This document shows, piece after piece, positions 57,234 to 64,000 of a stretch of 64,000 nucleotides of DNA. How positions within the stretch are numbered: position 1 is the stretch's first letter; each line of letters opens with the position of its first letter. The notes below the pieces were generated by a model. The model did not search any database, had not been told where the DNA came from, and worked only from the letters and a program-made list of their open reading frames with translations. The stretch covers positions 558,001 through 622,000 of the forward strand of contig CAVVDT010000003.1 of assembly GCA_963747005.1 (NCBI GenBank). Direction: 5' to 3'. The position numbers and the translations under genes were made by a program. Source of the stretch: CAVVDT01 sp963747005 (GTDB lineage: Bacteria; Pseudomonadota; Alphaproteobacteria; Rhizobiales; Aestuariivirgaceae).

Positions 57234-58439
57234 TCAATCGCCAGCAGGTGGGGTACCGAACAGCACCTCAAGATCGGGGAGAACCGATCCTGACGGGAGT
57301 TTCCGGTCACCAAGCCTCAACCTAGCCTCTCGACCTTGGCCGGGATAGCTGTCTTCGTTTCGAAGGTAACCCTGTTCGATTGCCTTCTTGACGTTTCGAC
57401 TTACGGCCGATTGGTCCCGCTTCAGAAGTTCAGCCAGTTTGGTCTGACTGACATCGTGGTAAGGACCTCCAGCCTGCTCCTGAAGGGTTTGGACCCCCTC
57501 GACCACAGACCGGATGCTGTCCGAGACTGCCTTGTCCAGGCTCTGAGATATCGGGTCGTTGACCAGCTGCTTCACCAATGCATAGTCATCTGCATTGGCT
57601 ATCACGTTGCCACCTCGTCCCGGTCCCTCCTGCAAGAGTGCATAAGTGCAGAAGCCTTGATTAATGATAGGACCTGAGGGAAATCCCTTTTGATCCGATC
57701 ATGGGTCTTTGGCAGCTTCCTTGCTATGCGCTCTGCATAAGGGATAGCCACGTCCTTCGGGTCCAGAGTTCACGTACTCATAGAGTGCGAACCAGGGTTC
57801 CGTATTCAGTGGTTCTTCCTTCACCTCCAACCCAAGAGCCTGCGCAATCAGAGCTTCGGCAATCTGCTCCGGTAATTCAATCATAGTCACCGAAAGCATC
57901 CGGCTTTCATCCTCAGGATGCAGTCCCGTTGCCGTAGTCGTCATGATCAGGCCGCAGGGGCCTTCGAGTGTTGGAAGCTCAGTGCCTATCAGCCCTTCCG
58001 AGGTACTTTGCACGGTCGCATACCGCACCTTGCCTTCGCTGAGGAGCTGCCGGAGAAGTGTCCTGCCATCGCCATCAGCCAGACCTGCTGCCTCACCTAG
58101 GCACCAGATGCTTATGCTTCAGGTCCAGGCCCTTAAGGTAGATAAGTGCCTTCTCAGTCATCCCCTCGAATTGCTCGTAAGCCTTCGGTGGAATGAACTG
58201 TGCCCCAGCATTGAGGCTGAAGGACTTGCCTACTCCGGATGGGCCTTTCAATACCAGCGAGCATGGCCTGCCCAGCATCCCGGTGAAGAACACCAGAGTA
58301 GACCAGTTTCGGTATGTCAGCCGAACCTGCAAACCCCCGTTTCCTGATTTCCCTCTTCGAGGACATCCGGAATGGACGGACTGTGAGCAAGCTCTTCACA
58401 TTTTTGGAGACTTGAACTCCTTTCGTCAATGTTAGCCAT
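57234..58439 (-). pseudogene. P-loop ATPase/primase-like protein with several frameshifts
   Basis: Read from 58439: MANIDERSSSLQKCEELAHS; then in another frame LTYRNWSTLVFFTGMLGRPC with the Walker A LKGPSGVGKS; then after PR/stop at 58093 the frame GEAAGLADGDGRTLLRQLLS, VRYATVQSTSEGLIGTELPT. A further frame gives RIKRDFPQVLSLIKASALMH, and the last (57635-57234) a winged helix, DVSQTKLAELLKRDQSAVSR. Together this is the C-terminal ATPase plus winged-helix part of island primase/helicase-like proteins. At least three shifts; non-functional as given. Confidence 0.7.
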
Positions 58440-58620
58440 TGTCTTTTTTCCTTCTTATCAATGGTTTAAATCAAGGCGGTTTGAAAATCATGCTACCCTC
58501 CAATCTGTCGTATGTTTCTGCCCCGGTGCCATCCGGAACAACGACAAGAGGGAATATGAGGGACGTTAGGCCCATGAAATAGAGCCATAAAATCCCGGGG
58601 TTATCGGTAATTTAATGGGA

Positions 58621-59152
58621 TCAGTCGGGTCGAGCGGGGCCGCGCTTCAATAGTCGGAAAGGCGTACGAATGCCATTCTCGACGCCTGCGGATTTAGGTG
58701 TCTGTTGTTGTGGAAATTCGTTGTCGGCCCACTCAGCAAGCATGCGAGATTGTTCTGCCAGCGTATCAGCCAGCTCACCCCGAGCCGCAATGGCTTCCAA
58801 CTCCTGCACGATAGCTTTCATCACAGAGGGACGCCCGGCAAACGATGCGCCATCGGGATCAATGGTCTTCATATCGAACCAGAAAGCCGGGAGAGCCCAC
58901 TCCTCGGACTGCAGTGCAAAAGCGCTCCACAAACTCGCGTGAAATGAGCCTATCTGTCGACGGCAATTGATCGTCCGGCGGTGGCTCCGACAACTGTTCA
59001 CTCAGGTCGAGTGATCTATCGAGTTTGTACAATCCGTAGAGCAACTCTCGCACGATGGCTGATACCGGCATTGGAGCAAGTGCCGGAGCCCAAGCCTCTG
59101 CCAGTTCAACTACCGTTAGCCACTGAACTCGATGAAAGCGCTCGTCGGCCAT
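58621..59152 (-). pseudogene. Island hypothetical protein, frameshifted
   Basis: The first frame reads MADERFHRVQWLTVVELAEA then WAPALAPMPVSAIVRELLYG to REFVERF. The next resumes ALQSEEWALPAFWFDMKTID and RPSVMKAIVQELEAIAARGE to the stop at 58621. One extra base in a TTTT run near 58917 accounts for the break. The protein type is common beside integrases of this kind, perhaps a small regulator; no domain is certain. Confidence 0.55.
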
Positions 59153-59426
59153 AAGCCATCAAACCACAACTTATGCACTTATGCAGTCAATTTTGGGGGT
59201 GGGCAATTTGGATGGTGCACCCAGGGTGGACTGCCACCTATAATGCGCTACAACTTATAGGCATCGGAAGGCGACCCATCTTCACTCAGGCCACATTGGT
59301 AGTGCGATGTTTCAGACGACGCTTACAATCTGTCGCACGACTAAACCCCTCTCATTCGACATGTTAGGTATCGACAGGCCGACCCATTTATGTCTGAATT
59401 TGTGATAGGAATTTGGATTTAGATCG

Positions 59427-60743
59427 ATGAAATACGCATTTGATGACAAGCCCAACACTACGATTGGCGCAGAGTCAGTTCATTGTGTTGAAAATATCAA
59501 GAAATCTGAATATTCAACTCTAATTGGCCCAAATAATAGTGGAAAATCTTTCTTACTAAAGTCCATTTATGTTTCCATAGGAAAGAAAGCTACTTTTCTG
59601 GGACCCGCTAGATATAATAATTTCAATGTATTACCTGTATACTCACCAAATCCAAATCGAAAAAGTGATTTATATTTACAACAGAAAAAACAATGGCAAG
59701 AGGCGACTTAAAATTTCGATAATTCACCGTTTAATTTGCAACAAGCAATTGCGGAATTGACGGATAAAAAGCGATCATTTTTGTTCGAAATAGTCAGATT
59801 ATTACTTGATGTAGAAATGACAATTGAACTTGAATTTGAAGAAAACACGATGTCTCGGAGATATATTAGTTGCAAGGGACACAATCTTTCATTTTCAAGC
59901 TCTGGTGTACGTTTGACAACTTCAATTATTACCAGTTTACTCGACGATGACTATGAAGTATTTCTTATTGATGAGCCAGAATTGGGCATAAGTCCTGAGG
60001 CACAAATAAAATTAGCTAATTTTCTATTTAATAAGAACTATAAATCGAAGTATTTTCCTCACGTTAAATCTATTATATTTGCCACACACTCAAGTTTATT
60101 TTTGGATAAATTTACTTTAACAAATAATTATGAAATTGAAAAGAAAGAGGATACAATTAATATAACACAAGCAAAAACACTTTCTGACTTAAACCGAATT
60201 TATTTTTATTTACTTGGAAACAGATTTGAAAATTTATTTCTACCAAGCGTAATAGTTTTTACAGAGGGCCCATCAGATGAATTATTTATAACAAAAGTAT
60301 TGGAGTTGAGCTTTCCAGATCAGATTATTAGTGTTATAAATAGTAATTCTGATGGAAAAATGAAGGAAATTTTGCATTGGATGTCAATAATATTTAAGGA
60401 TATTCAAAAAAGCCCGTATAGAAGTAGAATTATACCTATTTTTGACAAAATACACGATAAAACAGCAGTCGATAACTTCGTTAAGAAAGGTATACCTAAG
60501 GAAAACATAATAATTTGGGAAAAGAACGGAATTGAATATTATTATCCTAAAGAAATTATTTCAGAGTTATGCGGAGGTTTTGACGATTTAATTATTGATG
60601 GAGATAAGATCAAAATAAATGAACTGAATTACACAAAAATTCAATTGGCAAATAATGTTGTTAATAAAATAGATGTGAATACGCAATACTGCTGTGAATT
60701 CAAAAAGAAATTAATAGATAAATTAAAAAAATTAATAACATAA
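59427..60743 (+). pseudogene. AT-rich AAA ATPase with TOPRIM-like domain (OLD type), one internal stop
   Basis: About 438 codons in one frame, broken only by a TAA at 59709-59711. It has Walker A LIGPNNSGKSFLL near residue 35, an ABC-like LSFSSSGVRLTTSI signature, Walker B DDYEVFLIDEPELGISPEAQ and the H-loop FATHSSLF. A TOPRIM start, VFTEGPSDELFITKVLELSF, follows. This is the OLD/AAA-TOPRIM endonuclease architecture known from anti-phage systems. GC content is far below the rest of the window (very A/T-rich codons), pointing to acquisition from a distant donor. With one stop it is a recent pseudogene, or a sequence error hides an intact gene. Confidence 0.7.
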
Positions 60744-60787
60744 GTAATAAATTATTATATAAATTATAATACAAATAATATATATAT

Positions 60788-61804
60788 TTATAAAGACAAT
60801 TCTGCAGTCGAATTGAATGGGAGCTTTGTCAATTTACCTTGTATGATTTTAGTTTGAGCATGGGCATAGCGGAGCAACATCCTGGCATCCCTGTGACCGC
60901 TGATGGATGCTACCTCAGGGACAGTGAGACCCATCTCGAAGAACCGGCTGATAGCTTCATGCCTCAGGTCATGGAAATGCAGGTCCGTGATGCCAGCCTT
61001 AACCTTGATCCGTTCCCAGCTCAGTCGGACGGCATTGGCTGACAGTGGGAATACCTTATGCCCCTCCCTCGGAATCTCCCGCATAAGTGCATAGGCTGAG
61101 GGTGTTAGTGGGATCGTTCTTGAATGGCCGTTCTTGGACTCAGGGATGGTCACACAGTGCCTTTCCCAATCGACATGGTCCCAATGCATAGCGAGGATTT
61201 CCCCGCGTCTCATGGCCGTCTCTATGGCGAACAGGATGATAGGAACCATCAAGGGATTTCGCCTCGACCTGGCTGCCTGAATGACCCTATCAAGCTCCCC
61301 ATCTCGGAGCCGTCTCTCACGCCTGTTGTCGATGGCCTTCAGCTTCACTCGATCCAAGGGATTTTCCCTGATTGGCAATCCCCATTCGTCCCTTGCCACC
61401 TCGAACATGTTGTGGATGGGTGAGAGCTCCGTCTTGAGGGTCTTGGATTGTACCACCTTCAGTCGATCGTCCCTGTACCGGGCAAAGTCTGCCGGTGACA
61501 ATTCGAGCAGGCTCTTTCGGCATATCGGATGACGGAGAAATGCATTCAGCCTCCATCTCTCCACCTCATGCCCACGCTTCCCGATGCTCACCTCATCAAG
61601 ATAGCGTTTCACCAAGTGGCCAAGGGTGACGCTACTCAACTCTTTTGGGTTTGCTGGCAGTTCCAACCGATCGATCTGCACCTCCATCTGCCGCGCCCAT
61701 TGCTGAGCATCCTGCTTGTTGGTGAGCGTCTTGGTAATGGTTGGGTGTCCACGTCTCCTGACCTGAACGTGGTATTTGCCTTTTCGCTGACGGATGGTCG
61801 CCAT
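60788..61804 (-). CDS. Tyrosine-type site-specific integrase of the tRNA-Val island
   Basis: A 338-residue phage-type integrase. The N-terminal MATIRQRKGKYHVQVRRRGH is the arm-binding domain, followed by a SAM-like core-binding domain (TLGHLVKRYLDEVSIGKRGH). The catalytic domain has R in ETAMRRGEILAMHWDHVDW, HxxR in LHFHDLRHEAISRFFEMG, H in SGHRDARM and Y in LLRYAHAQTKIIQ. It lies 107 bases from the tRNA. The only fully intact island gene I recognise, so the island could still be mobilised. Confidence 0.93.
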   Translation of the reverse strand: MATIRQRKGKYHVQVRRRGHPTITKTLTNKQDAQQWARQMEVQIDRLELPANPKELSSVTLGHLVKRYLDEVSIGKRGHEVERWRLNAFLRHPICRKSLLELSPADFARYRDDRLKVVQSKTLKTELSPIHNMFEVARDEWGLPIRENPLDRVKLKAIDNRRERRLRDGELDRVIQAARSRRNPLMVPIILFAIETAMRRGEILAMHWDHVDWERHCVTIPESKNGHSRTIPLTPSAYALMREIPREGHKVFPLSANAVRLSWERIKVKAGITDLHFHDLRHEAISRFFEMGLTVPEVASISGHRDARMLLRYAHAQTKIIQGKLTKLPFNSTAELSL

Positions 61805-61911
61805 AGCTCATATTCCCCTTGCCGTGTGCCACAGGTGTGCCAAGGCGATTAATTGGGGAATGTCTAGCTAGGTTAGGCGTCAGCTAAGTATTTGATATTC
61901 TTGAGAGAAAC

Positions 61912-61965
61912 TGGTGGGCGGCACTGGACTCGAACCAGTGACCCCTGCGATGTGAACACAGTGCT
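61912..61965 (-). repeat. Right attachment repeat (within tRNA-Val)
   Basis: The 3' part of the intact tRNA gene, identical to 53237-53290. Confidence 0.9.
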
Positions 61966-61987
61966 CTACCAGCTGAGCTAGCCGCCC
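61912..61987 (-). tRNA. tRNA-Val (anticodon CAC)
   Basis: The - strand folds as a full cloverleaf: acceptor GGGCGGC/GCCGCCC, D-arm GCTC-AGCTGGTAGA-GC, anticodon stem CTGTG/CGCAG with loop TTCACAT (anticodon CAC), T-arm ACTGG-TTCGAGT-CCAGT, discriminator A and encoded CCA. Its 3' 54 bases are the attachment repeat of the island. Confidence 0.95.
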
Positions 61988-62128
61988 TTGGGATCGGGGA
62001 GCGATATAGCGGCGCGCCTCCTTTGAAGTCAAGCGCCCGCTATGTGTCCGCTTGGTGGCGTACCGACGATGAAGATGACGGCGTCAAAAGGCCGGCCGCG
62101 CACGCGGCCGGCTCGGGACGTTTGGCGA

Positions 62129-62396
62129 TCAGTCGGCCTTGAGGATGCCCTGCGCGACGGTGGCTGCGTTGCTGGCGGTCTCGAGATCGCCGCTCTCGCA
62201 GGCCGCCTTCAGGTTGTCGACGGCTTCCTTCGCCTGGTCGAGGCTGTCACCGGTGACGGCTGTATCCGCCAGGAGGCCATCCAGTGTCGCAGCCGTCTCA
62301 TTGCACTGATCGACGGTGCTGATGGTCACGTCCTCGGCATGCACCACAGCCACACTCGCGACAAGCACGGCCGCGATCGCCACTGCGCGTATCATT
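62129..62396 (-). CDS. Small secreted hypothetical protein
   Basis: An 88-residue protein with a signal peptide (MIRAVAIAAVLVASVAVVHA) and an acidic helical mature part with two cysteines (TVDQCNETAATLDGLLADTA; NLKAACESGDLETASNAATV). The ATG at 62396 follows GGAGACTAACGAAA. No family recognised; compact helical periplasmic proteins of this kind are common. Divergent from the MFS gene. Confidence 0.6.
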
Positions 62397-62529
62397 TTCG
62401 TTAGTCTCCATGGTTGTTCCTGTGCCATATGGCACGGGCGGTTGAATTGCATGCCGATTGCGGCGGTTTGTGGCTGGAACGCTGGCCGCCGAGTGGTGAC
62501 GCTTAAATTTATTTGATTGGACAGCGATC

Positions 62530-63792
62530 ATGGATGCGCCGCAGTCGGGTGCCGGGCAATCGACCCCCTGGGCGCGGGTCTGCACCGTGCTGGGTGCCGG
62601 CATCGCCATCGCCTTTCTGGTCGGCAAGGCGCCGGCGGCCCTGCCGGTGCTGCGCATCGATCTCTCCTTGTCGTTGTTCGAGGCCGGCCTTGTCGTTTCC
62701 ATGTTCTCGCTGGTGGCGGCCATGGCCGGGGTCATGTTCGGTCTGGTGTCGGATCAGTTCGGGCAGTTGCGGGTGGCGCTGGTGGGCTTTGCCCTGTCGC
62801 TCGCCGCCGGGCTCGGCGGCGCGGCGGTCTCCAGCCCCACCGCCCTCATTGCCTCGCGCGCCGGCGAGGGCGTCGGCTTCTTCCTCGTTTCGGTATCGCT
62901 GCCACCCTTGATGATGCAGTTGTCGGGCGAGCGCCATCGCCACACCGTGATGGGGCTGTGGGGCACCTTCCTGCCGGCCGGCGCCGCCATGGTCCTCCTG
63001 GCGGGCGGCAGCGCCATCGGCCTCATCGGCTGGCGCGGCCTGTGGGTGGCCTTGTCGGCGCTTTATGTGCCGGTGATGCTGGCGCTGTGGTGGGCGGCTC
63101 CGAAGGCGAGCCTCAAGGGCGTGCGCAGCGAGCCGGCGCAGGCGACGCTGGGCCGGCGGCTCAGGGATGTGACCCACGCCCCCGGACCGCTCCTGATGAC
63201 GGCGACCTTCGGCTGCTATTCGGCGCAATACCTGGCGGTGACGGCCTTCGTGCCGCTCATCCTGGTGGAACGGGCGCACTGGAGCGTCCCGGCCGCCGCC
63301 GCGGCCGGCGCGCTGGTGATGTTCGCCAACATCACCGGCAACATCTCCGCCGGCCTGCTGCTCGATCGCGGCGTGCCGCGGGTGCGGTTGTTGCAGGTGG
63401 CCGCCCTTGCCCTGGCGACCGGCTCCAGCCTGTTGATGACCGAGGCGCTGCCGGTGCCGTTGCGCATTGCCGGTGCGGTCGTCTTTTCTTCCTTCGGCGG
63501 CCTGATCCCCGGCTCGATGTTCGCTGCCGTGGCGCGCCATGCGCCCTCGCCGCGCCATGTGGCGACCGTCAACGGGCTGATGTTTCAGGGTGTGGCGACC
63601 GGCCAGCTTATTGGCCCGGCGATCACCACTTTCATCGTCGGGCAGGTGGGCACCTGGACGGCCGCACTCTTTTATCTCCTGCCCATGGCGAGCCTGTCGA
63701 TGCTGGCAGCAACCCTGCTGGGGCGGCTGGAGGCGGCTCAGGACCGCACCGCCGCCCGCGCTTCGATCAGCCCCCAGACCTCATCGAAATGA
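62530..63792 (+). CDS. MFS transporter
   Basis: A 420-residue protein with twelve predicted membrane helices. The N-terminal LGAGIAIAFLVGKAPAALPV, the loop GLVSDQFGQLRVALVGF (MFS motif A form) and ASRAGEGVGFFLVSVSLPPL place it in the major facilitator superfamily, near the cyanate/NimT-like group (CynX). The substrate is unknown. The ATG at 62530 has GACAGCGATC upstream. The 3' end overlaps the convergent phosphatase gene by 55 bases. Intact. Confidence 0.85.
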   Translation: MDAPQSGAGQSTPWARVCTVLGAGIAIAFLVGKAPAALPVLRIDLSLSLFEAGLVVSMFSLVAAMAGVMFGLVSDQFGQLRVALVGFALSLAAGLGGAAVSSPTALIASRAGEGVGFFLVSVSLPPLMMQLSGERHRHTVMGLWGTFLPAGAAMVLLAGGSAIGLIGWRGLWVALSALYVPVMLALWWAAPKASLKGVRSEPAQATLGRRLRDVTHAPGPLLMTATFGCYSAQYLAVTAFVPLILVERAHWSVPAAAAAGALVMFANITGNISAGLLLDRGVPRVRLLQVAALALATGSSLLMTEALPVPLRIAGAVVFSSFGGLIPGSMFAAVARHAPSPRHVATVNGLMFQGVATGQLIGPAITTFIVGQVGTWTAALFYLLPMASLSMLAATLLGRLEAAQDRTAARASISPQTSSK

Positions 63793-64000
63793 TCGACGAT
63801 GTGGTCGGGCGAAAAGCTGGCGACCGGCCGGTCGGTATATCCGAAGCTCACCGCGATGATCGGAACCTCGGCCGCCCGGGCGGTCGCGACGTCGGTTTCG
63901 CTGTCGCCGATCATCAGCGTCTCGCCCGCCTCCAGCCCGAGCCGCCAGCAGGCCTCGAGATAGGGCGCGGGATCGGGCTTGGCGATGCCGATGGTGTCGG
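63738..64000 (-). CDS. HAD-family phosphatase (phosphoglycolate phosphatase-like), C-terminal part
   Basis: The reverse strand ends ...TIGIAKPDPAPYLEACWRLG, GLEAGETLMIGDSETDVATA, RAAEVPIIAVSFGYTDRPVA and stops at 63738. KPDP (motif III) and GDSETD (motif IV) are the HAD hydrolase signatures. The SFGYTDRPV segment is typical of Gph phosphoglycolate phosphatases. The N-terminal part, with the catalytic aspartates, lies beyond the window edge. Convergent with and overlapping the MFS gene. Confidence 0.88.
   Translation of the reverse strand, partial: DTIGIAKPDPAPYLEACWRLGLEAGETLMIGDSETDVATARAAEVPIIAVSFGYTDRPVASFSPDHIVDHFDEVWGLIEARAAVRS

Larger units (their letters stand above)
53237..61965. mobile_element. 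Genomic island in tRNA-Val, 54-bp attachment repeats
   Basis: A perfect 54-base direct repeat (53237-53290 and 61912-61965) equals the 3' portion of the tRNA-Val(CAC) gene including CCA. The tyrosine integrase (60788-61804) lies beside the intact tRNA, the classic layout of an island that restores the tRNA on integration. The cargo is AT-richer than the flanks and mostly broken: Sel1, GHKL ATPase, P-loop primase-like, hypothetical and AAA-TOPRIM genes. Confidence 0.88.

Noticed and set aside
1..64000. CRISPR arrays, rRNA genes and plasmid origins
   Set aside because: No regularly spaced repeats with unique spacers, no rRNA-like sequence and no iteron/rep gene were seen; the short repeats found have other explanations.

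Overview
The window looks like chromosomal DNA from an alphaproteobacterium, probably of the Hyphomicrobiales. It is GC-rich, and it carries an FnrN-type anaerobic regulator, a rhizobial-type Crp paralogue, IS66/IS5/IS3 elements, DUF3489-DUF2924-recombinase modules and many tiny secreted or membrane proteins typical of that group. The assignment rests on family resemblance only. Ordinary chromosome is visible mainly at the ends: a GMC oxidoreductase start at the left, and MFS transporter plus HAD phosphatase genes at the right.

Layout. (1) 0.6-5.9 kb: an IS66 element with 8-bp target duplications whose tnpC is split by a 2.58-kb large-serine-recombinase element. (2) 5.9-9.4 kb: ImmA/IrrE peptidase, XRE regulator, ParB-methyltransferase and a DUF5681 protein. 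(3) 9.5-14.4 kb: a mosaic of a chimeric EF-hand gene, truncated integrase and pRiA4b-type genes, an IHF-beta-like gene, a small methyltransferase and a c-type cytochrome. (4) 14.8-25 kb: an arginine fermentation and acid-tolerance block, with arcABC on + and, convergent to it, ornithine decarboxylase, arginine decarboxylase and an antiporter on -. Transposase and antiporter relics lie between them. (5) 25-50.3 kb: a stress/anoxia region with FnrN, Crp, small membrane proteins, CsbD, PRC-barrel, AI-2E transporter, YihY, DUF883, a coiled-coil protein, a YflT-like protein, a proton-pumping P-type ATPase, PPK2 and a CYTH-CHAD protein. (6) 50.6-53.0 kb: a DUF3489-DUF2924-serine recombinase module. 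(7) 53.2-62.0 kb: an island bounded by 54-bp repeats of tRNA-Val. Its tyrosine integrase is intact but nearly all its cargo genes are broken.

How the parts fit. FnrN has a canonical FNR recognition helix. Five perfect TTGA-N6-TCAA sites occur upstream of window genes; four of them are followed, exactly 22 nt later, by an A/T-rich -10-like hexamer. One of these sits in front of the decarboxylase/antiporter operon. A second, apparently undescribed 16-bp interrupted palindrome, TGAGCA-N4-TGCACA, occurs ten times between 14.6 and 50.4 kb. It always has the same orientation relative to the next gene and lies upstream of arcA, fnrN, csbD, PRC-barrel, YflT and others. The Crp paralogue at 36.6 kb is the obvious candidate reader. 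I infer a two-tier low-oxygen/acid/energy-stress regulon scattered through the region.

The most unusual observation is in the nested recombinase element. The presumed att core lies inside the 5' end of a DUF5372-like gene. In the integrated form this gene has no start codon of its own. In the excised circle, the other end of the element supplies an ATG and a Shine-Dalgarno 14 nt after the recombinase stop, which would make a closed circular operon.

Many genes outside the metabolic core carry single-base frameshifts, several of them in homopolymers. These may be real decay or uncorrected sequencing errors, and that caveat applies to every pseudogene call below.
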